A DNA stretch of 64,000 bases from an uncultured Clostridia bacterium (GCA_946061515.1 CAMGRL010000003.1:33175-97174), one strand, 5' to 3'. Shown: positions 49,869 to 58,974, numbered from the stretch's first letter. The notes: generated from the sequence alone by a model not told the origin. Made by a program: numbers and translations.

Positions 49869-50564
49869 ATGTTATCATGCTTTGATTTTGTCCGGGATAT
49901 GAGCTTTCTGGCGGTGGCCGTGCGTCTGTCGCTGGCTGTGATATGCGGCGGCATTATCGGCCTTGAACGGGAATACAAGCGACGCCCCGCCGGTTTCCGC
50001 ACCCATATTCTCATCTGCCTGGGCGCGGCTATGACCACCCTGACCAGCCAGTATCTCTGCCTGGAAATGCACCTTTTTACCGACGTGGGCCGTCTCGGCG
50101 CCCAGGTCATTGCCGGTATCGGCTTCATCGGCGCGGGCACCATCATCGTCACCAAGCGCAAGCAGGTCAAGGGCCTGACCACCGCCGCCGGTCTCTGGAC
50201 CTCGGCTGTCATCGGTCTGGTCTGCGGCGCGGGCTATGTGGAATGCGCCCTGGCGGCAACCCTGGCCGTGATCGTGGCAGAGCTGCTGCTCATTAAGCTG
50301 GAGTACCGCTTTGCCAGACAGGTTCACGATGTGATTTTGTACATCGAATACGCCCACGCCAGCTGCATTGAAAACATTATCCGGGTTTTGAAGGAAGGGC
50401 ATATCAAAACCAGCGGACTGGAGATCTCCCGCGTGACCGGGGAAGGGGACGAGCATTATTACTGCGCGGTTCTGACCCTGCAGGCCAGCAAACGGCAGCT
50501 TGACCAGGGCTTGGTCAAAAATATCAGTTCCCTTGAGGACGTCAGAAGCGTGGAAGAGTTGTAA
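49869..50564 (+). CDS. MgtC/SapB family membrane protein (second copy)
   Basis: The 231-residue protein is a tandem paralogue of the preceding one, with 'GGIIGLEREYKRRPAGFRTHIL', 'RLGAQVIAGIGFIGAGTIIV' and 'KGLTTAAGLWTSAVIGL' and the same C-terminal domain. GGAGG precedes the ATG, 15 bases after the first gene. The pair has diverged most in the soluble domain, suggesting hetero-oligomers or different ligands. A strong terminator follows. Confidence 0.87.
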   Translation: MLSCFDFVRDMSFLAVAVRLSLAVICGGIIGLEREYKRRPAGFRTHILICLGAAMTTLTSQYLCLEMHLFTDVGRLGAQVIAGIGFIGAGTIIVTKRKQVKGLTTAAGLWTSAVIGLVCGAGYVECALAATLAVIVAELLLIKLEYRFARQVHDVILYIEYAHASCIENIIRVLKEGHIKTSGLEISRVTGEGDEHYYCAVLTLQASKRQLDQGLVKNISSLEDVRSVEEL

Positions 50565-50586
50565 AGTTGTAAAAGAGATAATATCA

Positions 50587-50621
50587 GCCCGCCGGTTTGC
50601 ACGTCAGGCAAACCGGCGGGC
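50587..50621. terminator. Terminator after the mgtC pair
   Basis: GCCCGCCGGTTTGC pairs exactly with GCAAACCGGCGGGC around 7 bases, followed by TGTATTTTTT. It may also serve the convergent gene at 50630. Confidence 0.85.
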
Positions 50622-50629
50622 TGTATTTT

Positions 50630-51100
50630 TTATTCCCGATCGTCCGGGGAGGGGTTTTTGTTTTTGCAATAATCTACAATGAGCAGAATGTCGACGGCCA
50701 GGGTGAGCAGGCCCAGCAGCGTACCGGCCAGCTCCAGAAAAGAGATATCCAGCCCCCAGCGGAGATCAAAACAGAGACAATAGGCGCTCAGCGCGCCGAG
50801 AATCAGAAAGAGCACCGAAACGATGGCAAATCCCCACATCCCGGAGCTGCCGGAACTGTCTGTGCTGGCCCTGGAACGGCTGATAGTGCTGCCGGTTTCC
50901 GCCGTTTCACCCTCCGGTACGACGATCACATGATTGCCCGGGCCGCTCTTGCAGCGGCCGGCGTAATTGCCCTTGCTGTCCAGAAAGACCTGGTTTCCGG
51001 CGGCGTTTTTAACGCTCCTGCCCACATAGCGGCCTTTTTCATCGTAGAGAAGGCGGCTGCCGTTAGGGCCGGGCTTGCTGTTGGTGACTTTGTTAGCCAT
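50630..51100 (-). CDS. Membrane protein with repetitive N-terminal strands
   Basis: The 156-residue protein begins with a soluble region of short repeats (LLYDEKGRYVGRSVKN, 'VFLDSKGNYAGRCKS') resembling WG- or MORN-like strands. A Ser-rich linker and two transmembrane helices (about 90-110 and 120-142) follow. The function is unknown. It lies 15 bases after bofA and may be co-transcribed with yaaL-bofA. Confidence 0.65.
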   Translation of the reverse strand: MANKVTNSKPGPNGSRLLYDEKGRYVGRSVKNAAGNQVFLDSKGNYAGRCKSGPGNHVIVVPEGETAETGSTISRSRASTDSSGSSGMWGFAIVSVLFLILGALSAYCLCFDLRWGLDISFLELAGTLLGLLTLAVDILLIVDYCKNKNPSPDDRE

Positions 51101-51115
51101 TGGCGCTGCTCCCGC

Positions 51116-51379
51116 TTAAAACAGAAATTGCAGAACCACCAGCAAAATCACGCCGGGCACGCCCAGAAATCCTGCCACAAGGGCGTTGACAAAATTTACG
51201 CCTATGTAGATGCCCACCGGGTCGCCGAAGAAGTTGACAAGAAACAGCAGCACGAAGCCGAAGGCCGCGTTGAGCAGCAGCTTGAAGATCCAGCGGATGG
51301 GCTTGGTCAATATTTTCAGGATCAGTATCGCGCCCACGACCAGGGCAGCGATGAGGAGTATTCCGGATAAAGTTTCCAT
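51116..51379 (-). CDS. bofA: Pro-sigma-K processing inhibitor BofA family protein
   Basis: BofA sits in the mother-cell membrane and restrains the SpoIVFB protease that activates pro-sigma-K. The 87-residue protein has the family pattern (KPIRWIFKLLLNAAFGFVLL, then 'NFFG...IGVNFVNALVAGFLGVPGV') with two transmembrane helices. It follows a DUF2508 gene as in Bacillus (yaaL-bofA). SigK is encoded in the same window at 18877. Confidence 0.85.
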   Translation of the reverse strand: METLSGILLIAALVVGAILILKILTKPIRWIFKLLLNAAFGFVLLFLVNFFGDPVGIYIGVNFVNALVAGFLGVPGVILLVVLQFLF

Positions 51380-51393
51380 AGGTTTTCCTTTCT

Positions 51394-51612
51394 TTATTCC
51401 AATTTTCTGATTTCTCGCAGGACAGAGTCCCGCTTGACACGCAGGGCGTTGATCTCATAGATACATGCGTCCATCTGCACAGGGTCGACAGTGTTGTTGA
51501 AGCTGCGGTAAGCCTGGGTGATGGCGTCGGAAAGCTGCGCAAATTCTTTTTGACTGCGCTTCAGGTTTTGCTTGCGGCGGCGTTCCTGCCAATAGGGGCT
51601 GTTCAGGTACAT
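51394..51612 (-). CDS. yaaL: DUF2508 family protein (YaaL-like)
   Basis: The 72-residue helical protein matches DUF2508/YaaL in length, content and position directly before bofA. The ATG at 51612 follows GGAGG by 8 bases. The open frame extends about 70 codons upstream into non-coding sequence and repeats, so the longer version is rejected. The function is unknown. Confidence 0.75.
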   Translation of the reverse strand: MYLNSPYWQERRRKQNLKRSQKEFAQLSDAITQAYRSFNNTVDPVQMDACIYEINALRVKRDSVLREIRKLE

Positions 51613-51896
51613 ACGATAACCTCCGGAATCAGTATGACCATATTTTGCCCCGGATGAGAGAAAACAAAACAGCGGAAGAAAATTCCTGCGTAAGAGACGG
51701 TTCCCGGCATATACTATGCTCAGACAAGGAACCGGGACAGCGAGAGAGACAGAGTGTCCGGATGCTGATACATGTATCTTGTTTGATATATGGATACATC
51801 CAAAACGGTGAATTGTCAAGCGGTGAGAGAGTTTTTCCGTAAGAAAAAATATCCGCCGCGGGGCGGGCTGCCTGTGCAGCCCGCCTTTTGCGTTTT

Positions 51897-52043
51897 AAGG
51901 CTCCCCTGAAAGGGGAGCTGGCTGCCGTAGGCAGACTGAGGGGTCTGACAAAGTTACCACCGCGATGACGAAGGGCTTGTGCCAACCCCTCCGTCATTTG
52001 CTCCGCAAATGCCACCTCCCCTTGCACAGGGGAGGCTTTGGCG
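51897..52043. repeat. GC-rich palindromic repeats (gene-free 51613-52204)
   Basis: Two inverted members of the family lie here: AGGCTCCCCTGAAAGGGGAG with a CTGCCGTAGGCAG arm (51897-51947), and AACCCCTCCGTCATTTGC with GCAAATGCCACCTCCCC and GGGGAGGCTTT (51986-52043). The rest of the 590-base gap holds only the topoisomerase promoter and a GCGGGCTG/CAGCCCGC hairpin near 51863. Confidence 0.7.
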
Positions 52044-52101
52044 TCTCCTTCAAAAGCATACCACATTTTCCCTGCCCCGAAAAGCCCGGCCATCGCAGGG
52101 C

Positions 52102-52130
52102 TTGAATTATTAAAACAAATGCGCTATACT
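52102..52130 (+). promoter_or_regulatory. Promoter of the topoisomerase gene cluster
   Basis: TTGAAT and TATACT are separated by 17 bases, about 70 bases upstream of the ATG at 52205. Confidence 0.7.
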
Positions 52131-52204
52131 ACATAAGATAAAATTGGTCGTAGTGTGCGGATTTGGGCACACAAGATATTGTTTTGAGAGGAATATCACA
52201 TTTT

Positions 52205-54199
52205 ATGAGCAAAAGCACCCCCCAATACGGCAACGACAGCATTTCCCAGCTCAAAGGCGCGGACCGGGTGAGAAAACGCCCGGGCGTCATCTTCGGCTCC
52301 GACGGGCTGGACGGCTGCGAGCACGCCGTATTTGAAATACTGTCCAACGCCATTGACGAGGCCAGAGAGGGCTACGGCGATCTGATCACCCTGACAAGCT
52401 TTGCCGACGGCTCCATCCAGGTGGAGGACTTCGGCCGGGGCTGCCCGGTGGACTGGAACCCCAACGAGAAGCGCTATAACTGGGAGCTGGTGTTCTGCGA
52501 ACTGTACGCCGGCGGCAAATACAAAAACACCGACGGGGGAGATTATGAATACTCCCTGGGTCTCAACGGCCTTGGCTCCTGCGCCACCCAGTACGCCTCG
52601 GAGTACATGGACGTGACCGTCTGGCGCGACGGGAACAAGTACCAGCTCCACTTTAAAAAGGGCAAGGTCTGCGGCAAAAAAGGCCAGGAGCTGATCACGG
52701 AACCGGCGGACAGAAAAAAGACCGGCACCACCATCCGCTGGCGGCCGGACAGGGAAGTCTTTACGGAAATTGACATTCCGGAGGAGTATTTCCGGGACGT
52801 GCTGCACCGGCAGGCGGTGGTGAACGCCGGCGTCACCTTCCGGCTGAAGGTGGAAAAGGACGGAAAGTTCGAGACCACGGACTACTGCTACGAAAACGGC
52901 ATCACCGACTATGTGACGGAGATCGCGGGGGACGGACCCCTGACCGCGCCCTGCTTCATCTCCACCGAGCGCCGGGGCCGGGATCGGGAGGACAAGCCTG
53001 AATACAAGGTCAAGCTCTCTGCCGCCTTCTGTTTTTCCAACAAGGTGACGGCTCTGGAGTATTACCACAACTCCTCCTGGCTGGAAAACGGCGGCGCGCC
53101 GGACAAGGCGGTGAAAAACGCCTTTACCTATGCCATCGACGCCTATATCAAAAAGATCGGCAAGTACCAGAAAAGCGAAAGCCCCATCAAGTTTCAGGAC
53201 GTGCAGGACTGCCTCATTTTGGTGACCAACTGCTTTTCCACCCAGACCTCCTACGAAAACCAGACCAAGAAGGCCATCAACAACCGTTTTATCCAGACGG
53301 CCATGACCGAGTTCTTCAAGGAGCAGCTTGAAGTTTATTTTATCGAGAACAAGCCCGAGGCGGACCGGATCGCCGAGCAGGTGCTCATCAACAAGCGCAG
53401 CCGTGAGACGGCGGAACGGGCCCGGCAGGGCATGAAGAAAAAGCTCTCCGGCAGCATCGACATCGCAAACCGTGTCCAGAAATTTGTGGACTGCCGCAGC
53501 CGTGACCCGGAAAAGCGGGAGATCTATATCGTGGAGGGCGACTCCGCACTGGGCGCCTGCAAGCTGTCAAGAGACGCGGAATTTCAGGGCATCATGCCCG
53601 TCCGGGGCAAGATCCTCAACTGCCTGAAGGCGGACTATGTGCGCATCTTCAAAAGCGACGTCATCACCGATCTGATGAAGGTGCTGGGCTGCGGCGTGGA
53701 GGTCAGGGACAAGCACACCAAGGACCTGAGCAGCTTCGATCTGAACAATCTGCGCTGGAACAAGGTCATCATCTGCACCGACGCGGACGTGGACGGCTTC
53801 CAGATCCGCACCCTGATTCTGACCATGCTCTACCGCCTGGTGCCCACCCTGATCCGGGAGGGCTATGTGTACATTGCCGAGTCCCCCCTGTACGAGATCG
53901 AGAGCAAGGGCAAGACCTGGTTTGCCTATTCCGACCGGGAAAAGGCGGAGATCCTGGACAGCCTGAAGGGCGCCAAAGCCAGCATCAGCCGCAGCAAGGG
54001 TCTGGGCGAGAACGACCCGGACATGATGTGGATGACCACCATGAACCCGGAAACCCGGCGGCTCATCAAGGTCATGCCCGAGGACGCGGAGCGGATGGCC
54101 CGCAGCTTTGACCTGCTGCTGGGCGACGACCTGGCGGGACGGAAAAACCATATTGCCGAGTTTGGGTACAAGTATCTGGACATGGCCGATATTTCCTGA
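52205..54199 (+). CDS. Type II topoisomerase B subunit, divergent GyrB/ParE type
   Basis: The 664-residue ATPase subunit shows GHKL motifs (EILSNAIDEAREG, 'VEDFGRGCPV', and 'SLGLNGLGSCATQYAS'). It then has the transducer domain and a Toprim domain with EGDSALGACK, RGKILNC and DADVDGFQIR. It deviates from canonical GyrB (for example 'NGLGSCATQYAS' instead of GLHGVG.S.VNALS), so it is an extra, divergent topo IV-like enzyme common in gut Clostridia. GAGAGGA lies 11 bases before the ATG. It pairs with the A subunit at 54519. Confidence 0.87.
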   Translation: MSKSTPQYGNDSISQLKGADRVRKRPGVIFGSDGLDGCEHAVFEILSNAIDEAREGYGDLITLTSFADGSIQVEDFGRGCPVDWNPNEKRYNWELVFCELYAGGKYKNTDGGDYEYSLGLNGLGSCATQYASEYMDVTVWRDGNKYQLHFKKGKVCGKKGQELITEPADRKKTGTTIRWRPDREVFTEIDIPEEYFRDVLHRQAVVNAGVTFRLKVEKDGKFETTDYCYENGITDYVTEIAGDGPLTAPCFISTERRGRDREDKPEYKVKLSAAFCFSNKVTALEYYHNSSWLENGGAPDKAVKNAFTYAIDAYIKKIGKYQKSESPIKFQDVQDCLILVTNCFSTQTSYENQTKKAINNRFIQTAMTEFFKEQLEVYFIENKPEADRIAEQVLINKRSRETAERARQGMKKKLSGSIDIANRVQKFVDCRSRDPEKREIYIVEGDSALGACKLSRDAEFQGIMPVRGKILNCLKADYVRIFKSDVITDLMKVLGCGVEVRDKHTKDLSSFDLNNLRWNKVIICTDADVDGFQIRTLILTMLYRLVPTLIREGYVYIAESPLYEIESKGKTWFAYSDREKAEILDSLKGAKASISRSKGLGENDPDMMWMTTMNPETRRLIKVMPEDAERMARSFDLLLGDDLAGRKNHIAEFGYKYLDMADIS

Positions 54200-54214
54200 G
54201 GGGGAGGCTTTTTG

Positions 54215-54517
54215 ATGAAAAATATGCGCACAAGAAACTTTGAGGACACCAAGAGCCTGATCAAAACGCTGGTGGTCCTGGCGGTCATCTGCTGTGTGGG
54301 CTGTCTGTTTTTCACCCAGGAGGGCAGCGTGCTCCAGGCGGTTCTGGTTGTTCTGACCCTGGTGTTTATGGTGGCAGCCATCGTGGTGGTGTTCGTGTAC
54401 AGCCGCTGCCCCAGCTGCGGAAAGCTGATCGCTTTCGGTGTATTGCAGGCGACCTGCTGCCCCCGCTGCAAGAGAAACCTGGTCACTGGCCAGAAAATGA
54501 AGAAAAAGAGCAGATAA
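54215..54517 (+). CDS. Two-helix membrane protein with zinc ribbon
   Basis: The 100-residue protein has two transmembrane helices (about 18-36 and 43-64) and a CPSCGK...CCPRCKR zinc ribbon on the C-terminal side. It is inserted between the two topoisomerase genes, one base before the A subunit start. GGAGG precedes the ATG at 54215 by 7 bases. Its link to DNA topology is unknown. Confidence 0.7.
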   Translation: MKNMRTRNFEDTKSLIKTLVVLAVICCVGCLFFTQEGSVLQAVLVVLTLVFMVAAIVVVFVYSRCPSCGKLIAFGVLQATCCPRCKRNLVTGQKMKKKSR

Positions 54518-54518
54518 G

Positions 54519-56759
54519 ATGGCAAAGAAGAAAGAAACCGAAGGAAAAAAATACAATAATCCCAATGTGGTGGGCCTGAAGGCCCAGGTGCTGGAGCAGC
54601 CCATCACCGAGACGCTGGAGACAAACTATATGCCCTACGCCATGAGCGTGATCGTCTCCCGCGCCATCCCGGAGATCGACGGCTTCAAGCCCTCCCACCG
54701 CAAGCTCCTGTACACCATGTTCAAAATGGGCCTTCTGAATGGCGCGCGCACTAAGAGCGCCAACATTGTGGGCCAGACCATGAAGCTCAACCCCCACGGC
54801 GACGCCGCCATTTATGAGACCATGGTGCGTCTCTCTGCCGGGTATGAGGCCCTGCTCACCCCCTTTGTGGACTCCAAGGGCAACTTCGGCAAGGTCTATT
54901 CCCGGGACATGTCCTATGCCGCCTCCCGTTATACCGAGGCCAAACTCTCCGCCATCTGCGCGGAGGTTTTCCGGGATATCGACAAGGACACGGTGGATTT
55001 TGTGGACAACTACGACGGCAGCATGAAGGAACCCACCCTGCTGCCCACCGCCTTTCCCAATGTGCTGGTCTCCGCCAACTCCGGCATCGCCGTGGGCATG
55101 GCCAGCATGATCTGCGGCTTCAACCTGAATGAAGTCTGCGAGACGACCATTAATTATCTCCGTGACCCGGAGCACGACCTGTTTTCCACCCTGCCCGCCC
55201 CGGATTTTCCCACCGGCGGCGAGATTATCTTTGACCGGGCGGAGATGGAGAGCATCTACAACACCGGCCGGGGCAGCTTTAAGGTCCGGGCCAAATGGCG
55301 CTACCTGCAAAAGGAAAACATCATCGAAATATATGAGATCCCCTACACCACCACCTCCGAGGCCATTATCGACAAGGTGGCGGAGCTGATTAAGACCGGA
55401 AAGGTCCGGGAGATCAACGACATGCGGGACGAGACGGACCTGGGCGGCCTGCGCCTGGCCATCGACCTGAAAAGGGGAGTGGACCCGGAAAAGCTGATGC
55501 AGAAGCTTTTCAAAATGACCACCCTTCAGGACGCCTTTCCCTGCAATTTCAATATCCTCATCGCCGGAAACCCCAGGGTCATGGGCGTGCGGGAGCTTCT
55601 GGACGAGTGGACCGCCTGGCGCATGGAGAGCATACGCCGCCGGGTCTACCACGAGCTGGAAAAGAAGCGGGAAAAGCTGCACCTGCTGCAGGGCCTGGGC
55701 CGTATCCTGCTGGATATCGACAAGGCCATCGAGATCATCCGGGGCACCGAGCTGGAGTCCGAGGTGGTGCCCAACCTGATGATGGGCTTCGGCATTGACC
55801 AGATCCAGGCGGAGTTCGTGGCGGAGATCAAGCTCAGAAACATCAACCGGGAGTATATCCTCAAGCGCACCGCCGAGACCGAGGCTTTGGAAAAGGATAT
55901 CGAGGAGCTGGAGAGCATCCTGAACAGCCGCCGGAAGATCAAGAGCATCATCATCGACGAGCTGAAGCAGATCAACAAAAAGTACGTCACGCCCAGAAAG
56001 TCCACTATCGTGTACGCCGACGAGATCGAGGAGTTTGACGAGGAGCAGCAGATCGAGGACTACCCCGTGACCCTGTTTCTGTCCAAAGAGGGCTATTTCA
56101 AGAAGATCACCGCCCAGTCCCTGCGCATGAGCGGGGAGCAGAAATACAAGGACGGGGACCGGCTGAACATCAGCTTTGAATCCACCAACCGGGGCGAGCT
56201 GCTCTTCCTGACCGACAAACAGCAGATGTACAAGGCCAGAGTGTCCGATTTTGAGGATGTAAAGGCCTCCGTGCTGGGCGTCTACCTGCCCGCTAAGCTC
56301 CAGATGGACGAAGGGGAGAACATCATCACCATGATCGACCCGGGGGACTATAAGGCCCACCTGCTCTTCTTCTTTGAAAACGGCAAGGCCGCCCGGGTGG
56401 AGCTGTCCGCCTATGAGACCAAGACCAACCGGAAAAAGCTGGTCAACGCCTATTCGGACAAGAGCCCCCTGCGTTCGGTCATCAAGCTGACCGGGGAGAC
56501 CGACCTGTGCTGCTTTTCCAGCGACGACAGGGCCCTTGTGTTCAACAGCTCCCTGCTCCAGCCCAAAACCAGCCGCAGCGCCCAGGGCGTGGCGGTCATG
56601 TTCCTCAAAGCCAGGCGCACCCTGGACCGGGCAAAGCTCCTTGAGGAGACGCAGATCAAAAATGTGTCGCGGTATCGCGTCCGCTCCCTGCCCGCCGCCG
56701 GCGCCCTGCTGCGCCCGGAGGACCGGGAGGAGCAGCAGATGTCGCTGATCGAAGAATAA
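54519..56759 (+). CDS. Type II topoisomerase A subunit, ParC/GyrA type
   Basis: The 746-residue cleavage subunit has the winged-helix entry (MSVIVSRAIPEIDGFKPSHRK), 'PHGDAAIYETMVRL', and the catalytic Tyr138 in AASRYTEAKLS. A coiled-coil dimer region (about 440-480) and a shortened C-terminal domain follow. No GyrA box (QRRGGKG) is seen, which favours decatenation over supercoiling. It starts one base after the small membrane protein gene. Confidence 0.9.
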   Translation: MAKKKETEGKKYNNPNVVGLKAQVLEQPITETLETNYMPYAMSVIVSRAIPEIDGFKPSHRKLLYTMFKMGLLNGARTKSANIVGQTMKLNPHGDAAIYETMVRLSAGYEALLTPFVDSKGNFGKVYSRDMSYAASRYTEAKLSAICAEVFRDIDKDTVDFVDNYDGSMKEPTLLPTAFPNVLVSANSGIAVGMASMICGFNLNEVCETTINYLRDPEHDLFSTLPAPDFPTGGEIIFDRAEMESIYNTGRGSFKVRAKWRYLQKENIIEIYEIPYTTTSEAIIDKVAELIKTGKVREINDMRDETDLGGLRLAIDLKRGVDPEKLMQKLFKMTTLQDAFPCNFNILIAGNPRVMGVRELLDEWTAWRMESIRRRVYHELEKKREKLHLLQGLGRILLDIDKAIEIIRGTELESEVVPNLMMGFGIDQIQAEFVAEIKLRNINREYILKRTAETEALEKDIEELESILNSRRKIKSIIIDELKQINKKYVTPRKSTIVYADEIEEFDEEQQIEDYPVTLFLSKEGYFKKITAQSLRMSGEQKYKDGDRLNISFESTNRGELLFLTDKQQMYKARVSDFEDVKASVLGVYLPAKLQMDEGENIITMIDPGDYKAHLLFFFENGKAARVELSAYETKTNRKKLVNAYSDKSPLRSVIKLTGETDLCCFSSDDRALVFNSSLLQPKTSRSAQGVAVMFLKARRTLDRAKLLEETQIKNVSRYRVRSLPAAGALLRPEDREEQQMSLIEE

Positions 56760-56775
56760 ACGAGGAAAAAATTAT

Positions 56776-57666
56776 ATGGAAAGCATTACTAAACAGACAG
56801 AAAAGAACCTTGTCCTGAGAAGACTGCTTAAGTATCTGACCATTGTTGTCGGCTCCGCCATCTACGCGGTTGGCTTCCAGTTTTTCATGTTCCCCAACTC
56901 CATCGTGTCCGGCGGCATCGTGGGTATCTCCATGATCATCAACCATTTCACCAACTGGCCGGTTGGTGTGATGACCATTATCATGAATATCCCGCTTTTT
57001 GCCGTGGCCTGGCGCTATTTCGGCCTGGATTTTCTGATCGGCTCCTTGGTGGGCATGGCCCTGTCCTCGGCCTTCGTGGACCTTTTTGCCCTGACCGGTA
57101 TCGTACTTACCAATGACCCCATGCTGGCCAGCATTATCGGCGGCGTCATCAAGGGCTTCGGCCTGGGCATTGTTTACATCGTGGGCGCAACCACCGGCGG
57201 CGTGGACATTGTAGCCAAGTTCCTGCGGCGTAAAAATCCCCACATCAACTTTGGCACCCTGATCCTCATTATCGACGCGGTGATCATCGCGGCCTACGCT
57301 GTGATCCTCAATAAATATGAAAGCGCCATGTATTCCGTCATTGCCATGTTCGTGGTCAGCAAAGTGATCGACTTGGTGCTCTACGGCATCGACAACTCCT
57401 GCATCTGCTACATTATCAGCGAGAAGAGCCAGGAGCTGATCGACAACATCATCTCCGGCACCATGCACCGGGGCGTCACCATACTTAACGGCGAAGGGGC
57501 CTATTCCCACCAGCAAAAGCAGGTCATTATGTGCGTCATCAAGCGCACCCAGATTGCCGAGCTGAGAAAGCTGATCCGCATCGTGGACGAGCGGGCCTTC
57601 TTCATCGTCACAGACGCAAAGAACGTGTTCGGAAACGGCTTTGAAAATATTGCCGAGGTAAAGTAA
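56776..57666 (+). CDS. YitT family membrane protein
   Basis: The 296-residue protein has five to six transmembrane helices with family motifs (GFQFFMFPNSIVSGGIVG, 'GATTGGVDIVAKFL'). A C-terminal DUF2179 cytosolic domain follows (GVTILNGEGAYSHQQKQV). The family (YitT/YpjC) is of unknown function. The last base of its stop codon is the first base of the next start codon. Confidence 0.87.
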   Translation: MESITKQTEKNLVLRRLLKYLTIVVGSAIYAVGFQFFMFPNSIVSGGIVGISMIINHFTNWPVGVMTIIMNIPLFAVAWRYFGLDFLIGSLVGMALSSAFVDLFALTGIVLTNDPMLASIIGGVIKGFGLGIVYIVGATTGGVDIVAKFLRRKNPHINFGTLILIIDAVIIAAYAVILNKYESAMYSVIAMFVVSKVIDLVLYGIDNSCICYIISEKSQELIDNIISGTMHRGVTILNGEGAYSHQQKQVIMCVIKRTQIAELRKLIRIVDERAFFIVTDAKNVFGNGFENIAEVK

Positions 57667-58787
57667 TGCTGAAACGTCTTACCGCCGCTGTCCTTCTTTC
57701 CGCACTGCTTTTGTCGCTGTGCGGCTGCGGCAGCATGTTCGAAAAGGAAGTTGTGGATATCCAGGACTATGAGCCGCCGGTGCAGGAGAAGGTCTCCGAG
57801 TCCGAAAAGGTGACGGTCCGGAACTTCACAGCCCTGAAAAAGGCAATAACCGATATGGTGTACAGCGGCGCGGAGGGTGGCAGTCTGGCTTTTGACGCCA
57901 ATTACGACGGCGACGCGGTGAAGGATATCGAGGAGGCCTGCTGGCAGCTGCGGACCCAGAACGCCCTGTGCGCCTACTGCGTGGTCAATATCTCTTATGA
58001 GATCTCCAAAATCGTGACCTATTACGAGGCCGAGATCAGCATAGACTACGCGGATTCCGCTCTCCCGGTTTCGGAGATCATTCAGCTGCCCTATGCCATC
58101 GGCGTGGAGGAGATCCTCCGGGAGGCCATGGAGAATAACCGCACCCGGGTGGTCATTTTCGTCAATGCCAGCACCTATTCCCGGGATAAGATGGCCCAGT
58201 TGGTGACGGACGTGTACCGCAGCAACCCGGTCTGCTCCGTCCGGGAGCCAAAGACCGATGTGTATCTCTACAGCGGCGCCTCCATGCAGCGCTTGTATGA
58301 AATCAACCTGGACTACGGTATGACGGAGGACGAGCTGATCCGCTGCAAGTCCCAGCTGAAAAATCTGGATGTGCGCAGCAACACCGGGGCTTACAATATG
58401 GACCAGGCCCACGAGGCCCTGGCTGCTTATACGTATCTTGCGGATAATTGCGAACTTTCCGGGGATCAAAACGAAAATTCTGCCTACTCAGCCCTGATTC
58501 AGGGCAGCGCCGACAGCGAGGGCGTGGCCCTGGCCTTTGTGGAGATGTGCCACCAGCTGGGCATTGAATGCCGCATTGTGTACGGCCAGCTGTACTGGCA
58601 GGATCACTGCTGGAATATCGTTCAGATCGACGGCGAGTATTACCATGTGGACGTCAGCGCCGCCATGACCGGCGAAGTGGGGCAGGGCTTCCTGCTGCGG
58701 GACGAGGACATGTGGAACAGCTACCGCTGGGACATCTCTTCCTACCCCGTCTGCGGCGGCGTTTTAACTTATTATGATCTTGCGTAA
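57666..58787 (+). CDS. Transglutaminase-like lipoprotein with Cys-to-Ser change
   Basis: The 373-residue protein has a lipobox (LSLCGC, Cys20) and a long extracytoplasmic region. A C-terminal transglutaminase-like domain (about 260-345) contains 'LGIECRIVYG', DHCWN (His314) and YYHVDVS (Asp329). The usual catalytic Cys in the pattern 'G.a.CeGya.af' is replaced by Ser284 (GSADSEGVALAF). The His-Asp pair is kept. It may therefore bind rather than cleave or cross-link peptides. Co-transcription with the YitT gene is likely. Confidence 0.8.
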   Translation: MLKRLTAAVLLSALLLSLCGCGSMFEKEVVDIQDYEPPVQEKVSESEKVTVRNFTALKKAITDMVYSGAEGGSLAFDANYDGDAVKDIEEACWQLRTQNALCAYCVVNISYEISKIVTYYEAEISIDYADSALPVSEIIQLPYAIGVEEILREAMENNRTRVVIFVNASTYSRDKMAQLVTDVYRSNPVCSVREPKTDVYLYSGASMQRLYEINLDYGMTEDELIRCKSQLKNLDVRSNTGAYNMDQAHEALAAYTYLADNCELSGDQNENSAYSALIQGSADSEGVALAFVEMCHQLGIECRIVYGQLYWQDHCWNIVQIDGEYYHVDVSAAMTGEVGQGFLLRDEDMWNSYRWDISSYPVCGGVLTYYDLA

Positions 58788-58838
58788 ATTTATGCTTGAC
58801 AAATCAGCAATTTGTGGTAAGATAACACCGTTGCTGAT

Positions 58839-58914
58839 GCGGGCATAGCTCATCCGGTAGAGCGCCACCTTGCCAAGGTGGAGGTAGCGAGTTCGAGCCT
58901 CGTTGCCCGCTCCA
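58839..58914 (+). tRNA. tRNA-Gly (anticodon GCC)
   Basis: A 76-base cloverleaf including CCA has acceptor GCGGGCA/TGCCCGC, a D-arm starting AGCTC, anticodon stem CACCTTGCCAAGGTG with GCC, and T-loop GTTCGAG. A terminator follows. Confidence 0.95.
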
Positions 58915-58918
58915 AAAA

Positions 58919-58942
58919 AGCCTATTGCGAAAGCAATAGGCT
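58919..58942 (+). terminator. Terminator after tRNA-Gly
   Basis: AGCCTATTGC and GCAATAGGCT pair perfectly around GAAA, followed by TTTTC. Confidence 0.85.
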
Positions 58943-58974
58943 TTTTCTTACCGCGGGTAAAGTGTGGTTACACT

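Noticed and set aside
54483..56360. 625-codon minus-strand open frame opposite the topoisomerase A gene
   Set aside because: Same shadow effect; the plus-strand topoisomerase has clear catalytic motifs.
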